This document shows positions 1 to 6,140 of a stretch of DNA of 6,140 nt, one piece after another; positions within the stretch are counted from its first letter, which is position 1, and each line of letters begins with the position of its first letter. Position numbers and translations under genes: made by a program. This DNA is from Planctomycetota bacterium (GTDB taxonomy: Bacteria > Planctomycetota > Brocadiia > SM23-32). The DNA lies in NCBI GenBank assembly GCA_018334735.1, contig JAGXLK010000167.1, positions 1-6,140 of the forward strand. The letters run 5' to 3'. Below the pieces are notes generated by a model, which was not told the DNA's origin, did not search any database, and was given only the letters and a program-made list of their open reading frames with translations.

Positions 1-473
1 TCGAGGTTGTGCCACCAGTCGGGTATGCCGGAATTATCGACGTGGGAATGATAATCGACGTTGCCGCTTACGTACCCCCGGAACTCATCGAATCCGTGGT
101 GGAGAGGGTTGAATCTCTTTTTGTAGCCGAGGTGCCATTTTCCGAAGACCCCCGTGGCGTAGCCTGAACTCTTGAGTGCTTCGGCGACGCTGAATTCTTC
201 CGGGTCAAGGCCGGTTTGACGCGTCTCCCCGCTGACGAAAATAACACCTTCCAGCCCGCTGCGCTGCTGGTATCGTCCGGTTATCAAAGCGGCCCGGGTC
301 GGGGTGCAGACGGCGCCGTTGGAATGATAATCCGTGAAAGTCAGGCCGTCGGCCGCGAGCCCATCGATATGGGGCGTTTCAATGGTCTCGCTTCCGAAAC
401 AGCCCAGATCGCCGTATCCAAGGTCGTCGGCCATGATAAAAATAATATTGGGGGATCTGTTATTGTCGGGCAA
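1..473 (-). CDS. Sulfatase (S1 / alkaline-phosphatase superfamily), N-terminal part, runs off the left edge
   Basis: Hydrolyses sulfate esters using a formylglycine made after translation from an active-site cysteine. 157 residues are visible; the C-terminal part lies outside the window. Seen: a first beta strand NIIFIMADDLGYGDLG with the paired metal-binding aspartates D16 and D17; the sulfatase signature C-T-P-T-R at residues 56-60, with C56 the residue converted to formylglycine and R60 its partner; and GKWHLG at 111-116, supplying the conserved Lys112 and His114. The start chosen is TTG at 473-471, because AAGGAG lies 8 bases upstream and the conserved strand follows within nine residues. 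No in-frame ATG occurs between the upstream TAA and this point, and the only nearby ATG (M14) would cut into the metal site. No signal peptide is visible, which is unusual for polysaccharide sulfatases of these phyla. The family call is secure; subfamily and substrate are unknown. Confidence 0.95.
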   Translation of the reverse strand, partial: MPDNNRSPNIIFIMADDLGYGDLGCFGSETIETPHIDGLAADGLTFTDYHSNGAVCTPTRAALITGRYQQRSGLEGVIFVSGETRQTGLDPEEFSVAEALKSSGYATGVFGKWHLGYKKRFNPLHHGFDEFRGYVSGNVDYHSHVDNSGIPDWWHNL

Positions 474-481
474 AACGGATT

Positions 482-487
482 CTCCTT
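482..487 (-). promoter_or_regulatory. Ribosome binding site that decides the sulfatase TTG start
   Basis: Minus-strand AAGGAG (plus strand CTCCTT) sits 8 bases before the TTG at 473. It is the only clear Shine-Dalgarno sequence next to a gene start in the window, and it supports the non-ATG start. Confidence 0.7.
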
Positions 488-521
488 GTCGGTTTTCTAA
501 AGGATGCAAGGTCAGGTCTGA

Positions 522-533
522 GATTTGCAAATC
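522..533. promoter_or_regulatory. 12-base perfect palindrome in the sulfatase leader, possible operator
   Basis: GATTTGCAAATC reads identically on both strands. It lies about 12-23 bases downstream of the transcription start expected from the promoter candidate at 552-580, a position where repressors often bind. A palindrome of this size is expected about once by chance in 6 kb, so the support is its placement only. Confidence 0.35.
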
Positions 534-551
534 GATAATGTAAAGGGCGTT

Positions 552-580
552 ACTTTAGTGCCGGCCGAGGCCCGCGTCAA
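552..580 (-). promoter_or_regulatory. Sigma-70-like promoter candidate for the sulfatase
   Basis: On the minus strand a -35 box TTGACG (575-580, 5 of 6 consensus) is followed by a 17-base spacer and a -10 box TAAAGT (552-557, 4 of 6). The transcription start would be near 545, giving a leader of about 70 bases before the TTG start. It suggests the sulfatase can be transcribed independently of the large gene upstream. Confidence 0.5.
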
Positions 581-652
581 GATCATGGCCAGAGGTTTAG
601 ATTGGAATCTCGAATGTGCGGATTGGGACAATGGAGACTCGATTTCAGCTGA

Positions 653-669
653 GCCCGCCGTTGGCGGGC
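653..669. repeat. Perfect 7-bp stem hairpin
   Basis: GCCCGCC-GTT-GGCGGGC forms a 7-bp all-G/C stem with a 3-base loop. Neither strand has a T-run after it, so it is not a standard terminator. It could pause transcription, protect the 3' end of the upstream transcript, or belong to a dispersed repeat. Confidence 0.5.
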
Positions 670-827
670 GAAGGGGGATTTGAGGCGGACAAATATCGGA
701 ATATGGACCACCAGGGGACGGGATATGGGCCCGCGACACCGACTCTGTCTTCGAAAACCCTCTGATCCGAACCATCTTTGGATTTTCAACCCCCTTATCC
801 CGTCCCGGGAAACATTGACCGCGTTCT

Positions 828-865
828 GAACTCCAGCCCCGCAGGGCGGTGCTGAAGTCCAGTTC
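828..865. repeat. Two-part imperfect hairpin
   Basis: The inner stem is CAGC (834-837) and CCGC (839-842) pairing with GCGG (846-849) and GCTG (851-854), with one C/T mismatch and an AGG loop. An outer GAACT (828-832) pairs with AGTTC (861-865) across an uneven internal loop. No T-tract follows on either strand. It lies about 120 bases past the stop codon of the large gene. Confidence 0.4.
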
Positions 866-984
866 GCTCACGGGTCTGGGGCGTTGCGCGCTTACAAATC
901 CGCCTGTTCCGCTGGAGTGGGGTGTTGTCGACTCGAGGGAATGCACGCTCAAGCTTCAGCTCACCTGGGCCGCGCGGCAACAGA

Positions 985-3900
985 TCATTTGGCCGTGCAA
1001 ACCACCTGATCTTTGCTCCGCACGTAGATCACCGTGGACGATTCGGCGGGTTTTTCCACGTTCATGAAAGCTTCTTCGTCCCCCCACAATACCCATTCAA
1101 TATCGGTTTCAAGACGTTTGAGCGGAGCGCCGGAACTTTTTTTGACGGTGAGCTTATTTTTCGACGATGCGATTCGGATGAGACCCTCTGAAGTCACCGC
1201 GATTCCGTTTTCAACCGCTCTAACATCGTCGAGTCCCTTTTCGCAAAGGACGTTGAAACCGTTCAAACTGGCCGCGTGAGGTCCCTTCCACCCCGGGGCC
1301 GTCAGGGCAGCACTGCGGCCACCGCCCACCTCTGGATTGACATCTCCCGTGAGCAAGTCCAGTCCCGGATACTTTTTCTTATCGCTGACTGATCGGTAGT
1401 ACGGCGTGCAGGCGGCCGCCGTGATATCTCCGGTTCTGCCGACTTGATGCAGGATCGGGTTTTTCAGAGCCAAACCTGTTTGGTGGTCCCGATGAAGCCG
1501 GTTCATAATTTTTCGTAGAAATTGGGGATGTTCTTGCGACGCGCTTTCCAGTCCGTCGAAAATCACGCAGCCCTGGTATTCGTCGGCAGCTTGCCAGAGA
1601 ACGACGACGTGCTGATCTTTGTTTGAAAGAAGAGGGTGCATGTTGCCGTCTTTGATTTTGAAAGAGCAGCGCAACTTAGCCTGAGATACTTCGACCGATG
1701 TGCCAACGGCCGTGGTGAGGCGGTGTTTTTTGAGTTTCGGTTTTTTCGCGCTCTCACAGGTCAGTTTCTCGCTCCAGGGCCAGCCCTCAGTGTTCGCAAA
1801 CCAGCCCGGGTTGATGTACAAGATGCCCTTCTGAGTCTTCAGCCATCGCAGGAGTGATTCGCGGGCGGTTTCTGATACATTTTGCGGATTCCTGAGAACG
1901 ATGAGGCGGTATCTTTTTAGCTCCAGCCGACCGCATTTGTTGACGTCGCAGAGGAAATCGTATGTTTCGGGGATCGCCATTCCGGGGACAAGCGGATAGG
2001 GCGTTCTCGGCCGTGTCCATACGCTGACGCCGGGTCGCACAGCGAGGACGGGCGGTTGAGGGGACATTCGGGGAAGTCCCTGGAGGATGCGGGCACAATC
2101 GTAGACGTATTTCTGGTAGATGCAGAAACCCCGGACGAAACTTTGTTTTCCGGTTTTGATTTTTTGGGCAATTTCTTCCTTCCGTCGGGCCGCCTCTTCT
2201 TCCTTTTTCTCGGCGTCCAGATCCAGAAGCGTTTCTTCTTCCTCGGGTTCATCAACGATCGTGTCGGCATCGGGGGTTTTGACTTCGGGGGCGTAATCTT
2301 TTTCGGCCCCCCTCCAGGCGTAGTTGATGGCTTTCTTCAAAACTGGGCTTTCCCGGCCAATATCTTCGACAAGAACGGGTACGCCGACCATGCAGCCGGT
2401 TTCCCGACGATCAAAATCTTTTTTGACGAAGATCCAGATGCTGAACCAGCCGGGATCCGCTCCGGCAGCATAGGCGCTGACCGAATCGGCCCATGCGCGG
2501 CGGCCCCTGGTATCGATAAGATTCTCCGGCATCTTTTTTGTCCGTCTCACCGCATTCATTTCATATCCCCCAATCCCGAGGCTCAGCCAGATGACGGGAC
2601 GCTCGGGCCAGAGCGTTCGGTATCGGCGGACCATGTTGTATACGGAGTTCCGGTTGCCGGCTTTGTAGTGGTAAATGCCGCCCACGTCGAATTTCCACCG
2701 GTGGTCGGCCGGAGTAGGACCCGTGCCGTGAAGAGCCTGACCGGGCAGGAACGTCGCGACCTGGATCCCGGGTCGGAGTCGTCCGTAGCGCAGATGCACG
2801 TACCGGTAGAGTTCGTTGAAACCGTCAATGGACCGTTCCAGTGCCCACTTTCGCCAGAGGTGCTTCTGGGAGGAACTCAGATTCCCGATCTGTCCGTCTA
2901 TTTTCGCCCGTTGAATCCCTTCTTCGCGGCAGAAAAGCCGCCAGCCGTCCTCCCAGATGGTCGCCGTGCGAAGGTTCATCGTCTCTTCCCCGAAGACGAT
3001 ACCGTCGATGTAAGGTAGATTTTCGGGAGGAATCTCATCCTCGATTCGGAGCCAGAAAAGGTCCCGCCAACGGCGGTTCAGGGCCACCATGCCGGGCTGG
3101 CCGACGGCGCTCACGCGACCGAACTGGATTTTTCCGGCTTCCCAGGCGCGTTTCCAGTTCTCACCAACATTGACATTCAAATTGTAATAAGCCGTGAACG
3201 GGGAACTCGCGGCATCCCAACCGTGTCCGCAAAGCCAGGTCTCGACGTTCTTCTCTCCGACTCTGTGGGCTGCCGTTGGGCGGGGTGGCAAGGGATTGCC
3301 AGTGGCCCGGGCCAGCGCATCCTTGAAATAACGTTTTGTGGCGCGGTCGGTCTCATTTTCGGCCAGCTGTTTCAATTCATTGATATGGTTTTTGGCGGGT
3401 TGTTGCGCGAGAAGGGCGGCAGCGTGGAGTCGTAGCCAGCGGTATGGCGAGCGGGCCGCCGAGAGCAATTTTACGGTAACGGTTTCCGGCGACTGTTGGG
3501 TAAGCTTTTGCAGGGCAAACGCTCGGACATGAGGATCTCGGTTCTTCGATGCTTTCACGAGTCCTTCAAGTGCCCATGAGCTCTCGTCTTGCGCGAGGCG
3601 GGCAATGATTCGTTTTCGGATGTACGGATGTTCGGTCTCGAGATCGAACAACAATGCCTGCTGCGTATCGTCTGGCCGGAAAGGACCCAGCGCAATGCGT
3701 GCCTGTCGTCCCACCGGACCACAGGGATCATCGGTGAGGAATTTTGTTTTTTCGAGCAGTTTGGCCGAAGCCTTTTCGGGGAAATCATTCAGGAGTGCGA
3801 GGACAACTTTCTCCCGCGGATCGTCGAGCATTTTGAGGAGTCGTTCGGGGCGCCTGGCCTGGAGCCGAACCAGCGCCCGTTGCGCGGGCACTCGCACCCC

Positions 3901-5232
3901 CGGATTGCCCTGGCGGGAAAGCTCAGTCAACAGGGGAATGTCTTGAGAAATGGCGGATTCAGCGAGGCTCTTCACGGCCACCGGATCAGGTTGTTGGTCT
4001 TTTGCAAGCACGCGCCGGGCCATTTTCCGGAGGCGTTGTGTATTTTTTTCGTTTCTCTCGAGGCCACCAATTGCGCCGAGGGCGACGGAGACGTTCTTAT
4101 CCTCCGCAAGTTTTTTCAGGGTCTGCTGAACTTCAGCACCCTTGCAATGCTTCAGCGCTTCGGCGGCCGCGAGGCGAATACGGGGTTTTTCATGTTCGGC
4201 CGCGGCGATCGCGATCGGTCGGGCTTTTTGGGGGCGGACGGCGGCCAGAACGCGGAGAGCGCCGGTCTGACCTGGGATGGCATCTACTTTTTTCCCTCCG
4301 GATCCAGCCGTTGTGCCGGGCATTTTGGGTCCAGCGGAAGGGCCGAGGCCAAGACCCCCGTTATCATCCATCTCCAGAAGGTTTTTTTCTCCCTGAAGAG
4401 GCGCGGCCATTGATACCAGGTCTTCCAGGAAAAAGTCCGGGCGCTTTTTAACGAGCGAAAGGGCGTTTTCCTCCCATTTTGTCCCCAGGGCGGGGCCCAG
4501 GGCGACCCGGGAGAGGTCGAGGGCTTTCTCTGCGAAATCCTGATCACGGTTCGTCTGCTGCAAGAGCAGGAGAGTGCTGCTGAGGATCCTGCCGCAGAGC
4601 CGCGGATTTTTGCGGTTTTCTGAAAAAGGGGAGACGAGCAATCTCAGACGCGATTCGCCGGAGTTTCGTGGCCAGCGGGAGTGAATCAGCCGCGAGAAAT
4701 AACATGCCCTGAAGACGTGAGGAGTGTTTGGATCCGGTTGCATAAGATGTTCCCGTACACCATCGGGAAGCTGAAGCTGGTCAGCCACCATTTCTGCGGC
4801 GTTGACGGCAGCTTTGAGCATTGGGCGATCCGCAAAAGGCATATCTTCTTCTGCCACCCCAGCCTGCGAATGGAACCGGAGAAGCAGGCGCCCGTCGGCG
4901 TTTTGAAACTCAATCACAAAATCAACGGGCACATATTCAGAAAAAGCCTTTTGCAAGCCGTCTTCGGGTCGGGTGCGGATGCCGCTGGTCAGCTCGGAAT
5001 AAATGGCCCGGGACCGCCGGTTGCTGACGACCACGACCTCGGGGGCTGGATTCAGTTTGTCGCGGAGATAGAGCGCGAGCACCGAGGTGCCGACACCTTC
5101 TGCGCCCGCGTGGCGGACGGTCTGAGCCGAGGGAAGGGCGACGCGAACAGGCCGGGAACTCTCATCGGCATAAAGGGGCAGGCCAGCGAGCAGGGCAAAG
5201 GCAAGGACCGACTTCAATATGATACGTGGCAT
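985..5232 (-). CDS. Secreted 1415-residue protein: HEAT repeats, glycosidase-like TIM barrel, amidotransferase-like domain
   Basis: I do not recognise this as a named gene. Seen in order: signal peptide 1-22 (Arg3 and Lys7, hydrophobic SVLAFALLAGLPL, likely cut after LYA); an alpha/beta domain at about 28-157 that loosely recalls TolB-N/FlgO-like modules; a helical part 172-280; a Gly/Pro-rich linker 281-322; about nine HEAT-like repeats at 325-640 with recurring P-x-[IV]-R-x2-A units; a probable TIM barrel at 662-975, with strand-like segments YIDGIVFGEETMN (741-753), IQVATFLPG, KFDVGGIYHY, PVIWLSLGIGG and a tail GWFSIWIF; a charged Glu/Lys segment 994-1026; a class I amidotransferase-like fold at about 1065-1245, as in the middle domain of GH42 enzymes; and a beta-rich C-terminus. 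Glu749 or Glu750 could be the acid/base, but the expected strand-7 nucleophile is not evident. Inferred role: an exported glycan-active or glycan-binding protein, possibly catalytically inactive. The start is supported by the signal peptide; no Shine-Dalgarno sequence is seen. Confidence 0.85.
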   Translation of the reverse strand: MPRIILKSVLAFALLAGLPLYADESSRPVRVALPSAQTVRHAGAEGVGTSVLALYLRDKLNPAPEVVVVSNRRSRAIYSELTSGIRTRPEDGLQKAFSEYVPVDFVIEFQNADGRLLLRFHSQAGVAEEDMPFADRPMLKAAVNAAEMVADQLQLPDGVREHLMQPDPNTPHVFRACYFSRLIHSRWPRNSGESRLRLLVSPFSENRKNPRLCGRILSSTLLLLQQTNRDQDFAEKALDLSRVALGPALGTKWEENALSLVKKRPDFFLEDLVSMAAPLQGEKNLLEMDDNGGLGLGPSAGPKMPGTTAGSGGKKVDAIPGQTGALRVLAAVRPQKARPIAIAAAEHEKPRIRLAAAEALKHCKGAEVQQTLKKLAEDKNVSVALGAIGGLERNEKNTQRLRKMARRVLAKDQQPDPVAVKSLAESAISQDIPLLTELSRQGNPGVRVPAQRALVRLQARRPERLLKMLDDPREKVVLALLNDFPEKASAKLLEKTKFLTDDPCGPVGRQARIALGPFRPDDTQQALLFDLETEHPYIRKRIIARLAQDESSWALEGLVKASKNRDPHVRAFALQKLTQQSPETVTVKLLSAARSPYRWLRLHAAALLAQQPAKNHINELKQLAENETDRATKRYFKDALARATGNPLPPRPTAAHRVGEKNVETWLCGHGWDAASSPFTAYYNLNVNVGENWKRAWEAGKIQFGRVSAVGQPGMVALNRRWRDLFWLRIEDEIPPENLPYIDGIVFGEETMNLRTATIWEDGWRLFCREEGIQRAKIDGQIGNLSSSQKHLWRKWALERSIDGFNELYRYVHLRYGRLRPGIQVATFLPGQALHGTGPTPADHRWKFDVGGIYHYKAGNRNSVYNMVRRYRTLWPERPVIWLSLGIGGYEMNAVRRTKKMPENLIDTRGRRAWADSVSAYAAGADPGWFSIWIFVKKDFDRRETGCMVGVPVLVEDIGRESPVLKKAINYAWRGAEKDYAPEVKTPDADTIVDEPEEEETLLDLDAEKKEEEAARRKEEIAQKIKTGKQSFVRGFCIYQKYVYDCARILQGLPRMSPQPPVLAVRPGVSVWTRPRTPYPLVPGMAIPETYDFLCDVNKCGRLELKRYRLIVLRNPQNVSETARESLLRWLKTQKGILYINPGWFANTEGWPWSEKLTCESAKKPKLKKHRLTTAVGTSVEVSQAKLRCSFKIKDGNMHPLLSNKDQHVVVLWQAADEYQGCVIFDGLESASQEHPQFLRKIMNRLHRDHQTGLALKNPILHQVGRTGDITAAACTPYYRSVSDKKKYPGLDLLTGDVNPEVGGGRSAALTAPGWKGPHAASLNGFNVLCEKGLDDVRAVENGIAVTSEGLIRIASSKNKLTVKKSSGAPLKRLETDIEWVLWGDEEAFMNVEKPAESSTVIYVRSKDQVVCTAK

Positions 5233-5250
5233 TTTTTGGTAGGCTCAAAA

Positions 5251-5256
5251 GTTATA
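5251..5256 (-). promoter_or_regulatory. Possible -10 box of the large gene
   Basis: Minus-strand TATAAC matches 5 of 6 consensus bases and lies in an AT-rich island (5233-5270) just before the ATG at 5232. The -35 match is poor (TTCACT, at a 19-base spacing). If used, transcription would start only about 12 bases before the ATG, giving a very short leader. The opposite strand reads TATAAT at 5253-5258, but no plus-strand gene follows, so the AT-rich content may account for both. Confidence 0.3.
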
Positions 5257-5332
5257 ATGATTTTTAGGCATACGCAGTGAACCGGTCGGATTTGGGCGAG
5301 CTTTCAAGATCACTCTGGGCTGGGGCGTTTTT

Positions 5333-6055
5333 TTACGGTGGGGGGCCCGCATAGCAAGCTTTTGAATTCGGAGGGATCAGACGCCGATATGGAGTGCCGT
5401 AACCGGGGAAAGGACCCCACCAGAGATAGTGGCCGAGTTGAAGCCATTCGACGTGTCCGTCCCCATAGAGGCAGTTCAATCCTTCGGGGTGGCCCTTTTG
5501 GTGGCTTGACCAGCGGTTTCCGATTCCTTCCGAAGGATCCGGCCAGCCTTCGGGCATCCAGGTTATGTCTGCAAGGAAAGGTTGTCCGGCAGTATTTGGG
5601 ATGTAACGTTTCGGATTATTCCAGGTTGTCAAACCGACCTGGAAATAGCCGATACGCCGGAGAGTCTTGTCTGCGGAGGGGCTGTATTTCCTGAAAGAAT
5701 TCGGGCAGTTGACCAATTCCGCCGGAATGTATCCCAGTCGAACAAAATGCTTCACCCGACTGTCGTGTTGGTCACAGTTATCGTTCACGCCGTAGCAGGG
5801 AGAGGGGCATCCGCCGCCACATTGATCCACGAGGGTGTAGTCCGTCGACATCGATTGCATCCACGGGTAAAACGAGTAATCCGTGACGTACATCGTCTGC
5901 GCCAGCCCCCACTGATGCAGACGATTCGCACAACTTATCCGTTTTGCGCTTTCCCGCGCTGATTCAAGAGCCGGAATCAGCATTGCGGCGAGAATAGCGA
6001 TGATTGCGATGACGACCAGCAGTTCGATAAGGGTAAAAGCTTTGCGGTGCCTCAT
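5333..6055 (-). CDS. Prepilin-type pseudopilin with C-terminal H-X9-DG motif
   Basis: A 240-residue type IV pilin-like / type II secretion pseudopilin-like protein. Seen: a short basic leader MRHRKA, then [20 protein letters not shown], the prepilin peptidase site and membrane helix. Cleavage would fall between Ala6 and Phe7, leaving Glu11 as the conserved Glu5 of the mature protein. The residue before the cut is Ala rather than the usual Gly; from memory this variant is common in PVC bacteria. The helix continues to about residue 55. Near the C-terminus H189 is followed by nine residues and D199-G200 (GDGHVEWL), the processing-associated H-X9-DG motif found with these leaders in Planctomycetes and Lentisphaerae. 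Four cysteines (79, 83, 87, 94) form a tight cluster in the globular part. The length is typical of the class. The ATG start is fixed by the leader, although no Shine-Dalgarno sequence is seen. Such proteins occur in many copies per genome and their exact function is not established; a surface or secretion-related structure is inferred. Confidence 0.93.
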   Translation of the reverse strand: MRHRKAFTLIELLVVIAIIAILAAMLIPALESARESAKRISCANRLHQWGLAQTMYVTDYSFYPWMQSMSTDYTLVDQCGGGCPSPCYGVNDNCDQHDSRVKHFVRLGYIPAELVNCPNSFRKYSPSADKTLRRIGYFQVGLTTWNNPKRYIPNTAGQPFLADITWMPEGWPDPSEGIGNRWSSHQKGHPEGLNCLYGDGHVEWLQLGHYLWWGPFPGYGTPYRRLIPPNSKACYAGPPP

Positions 6056-6105
6056 AAAAGGTTTTTGCTTTCATTCAAGAACAATGCTTTTAATCTGCCA
6101 CTGTT

Positions 6106-6136
6106 ATTGTACCTTTTCCCGGAAGGAGATTGTCAA
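6106..6136 (-). promoter_or_regulatory. Sigma-70-like promoter candidate for the pseudopilin
   Basis: On the minus strand a perfect -35 box TTGACA (6131-6136) is followed by a 19-base spacer and TACAAT (6106-6111, 5 of 6). The spacer is 2 bases longer than ideal. The transcription start would be near 6099, giving a leader of about 44 bases. The spacer contains the short inverted repeat TTCCGGGAA, which could be an operator. Confidence 0.55.
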
Positions 6137-6140
6137 GCAC

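Larger units (their letters stand above)
474..984. other. Non-coding stretch between the large gene and the sulfatase
   Basis: No believable gene is present. Several frames are open for 60-146 codons on both strands, but their translations are rich in Arg, Ser and Pro, show no domain or hydrophobic pattern, and have no ribosome binding site. The stretch holds the sulfatase promoter, palindrome and ribosome binding site near its left end, and two hairpins (653-669 and 828-865). A 10-base palindrome GCCGCGCGGC at 969-978 follows the stop codon of the large gene. None of these carries a T-tract, so no intrinsic terminator can be called. The length and structure would fit a dispersed intergenic repeat, which cannot be tested from one copy. 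Confidence 0.6.

Noticed and set aside
512..952. 146-codon minus-strand frame in the intergenic gap
   Set aside because: Its composition is Ser/Arg/Pro-rich with no hydrophobic core or motif and no ribosome binding site, and it overlaps hairpins and the sulfatase promoter. Similar-length frames are open on other strands of the same stretch.
969..978. GCCGCGCGGC palindrome as terminator of the large gene
   Set aside because: As RNA it would give only about 3 bp of stem around a 4-base loop, and no T-tract follows.
2056..3018. 320-codon open frame on the plus strand
   Set aside because: It lies wholly antisense to the large secreted protein. Its translation is Phe/Gly-rich with no recognisable domain, and it has no ribosome binding site. 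It is a shadow of a G+C-rich coding region.
3589..4413. 274-codon open frame on the plus strand
   Set aside because: It is antisense to the HEAT-repeat part of the large gene, with low-complexity, domain-free translation. The minus frame has a signal peptide, repeats and consistent folds.
4681..5280. 199-codon plus-strand frame crossing the start of the large gene
   Set aside because: It is antisense to the signal peptide and N-terminal domain, and shows no domain or start signal.
5321..5337. Possible terminator at the T-run near the pseudopilin stop codon
   Set aside because: The run reads as A on the coding (minus) strand and has no G/C-rich stem before it, so it cannot act as an intrinsic terminator for the pseudopilin.

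Overview
The window suggests a bacterium of the PVC superphylum, most likely Lentisphaerae, Kiritimatiellae or a relative. The evidence is a short pseudopilin with an N-terminal [20 protein letters not shown] leader and a C-terminal H-X9-DG motif, a large secreted HEAT-repeat/glycosidase-like protein, and an S1-type sulfatase next to each other. This is inferred from gene content and is not a taxonomic assignment.

Layout: all three real genes are on the minus strand, so they are transcribed from the right end of the window to the left. The order of transcription is a prepilin-type pseudopilin (6055 to 5333), a 100-base gap, a 1415-residue secreted multidomain protein (5232 to 985), a 511-base non-coding gap, and then the N-terminal 157 residues of a sulfatase (473 to 1, running off the left edge). 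No tRNA, rRNA, CRISPR array, insertion sequence or phage gene is visible. Every plus-strand open frame looks like a shadow of these genes.

Regulation: a consensus -35 box with a near-consensus -10 box lies upstream of the pseudopilin. A TTGACG-17-TAAAGT promoter candidate precedes the sulfatase. It is followed by a 12-base perfect palindrome in the leader and a good AAGGAG ribosome binding site in front of a TTG start. The two other genes have no visible Shine-Dalgarno sequence. The gap before the sulfatase also holds two hairpins but no convincing T-tailed terminator.

How the genes may work together: sulfatases remove sulfate esters from polysaccharides or other sulfated compounds. The large protein contains a TIM-barrel-like and amidotransferase-like pair reminiscent of glycoside hydrolase family 42 architecture, preceded by HEAT repeats. 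The pseudopilin is of a class that is highly multiplied in these phyla. A role in using sulfated glycans is a reasonable inference, but no substrate can be read from the sequence. The large protein is the most unusual item: its domain combination is not one I recognise, and its barrel lacks an obvious catalytic nucleophile.
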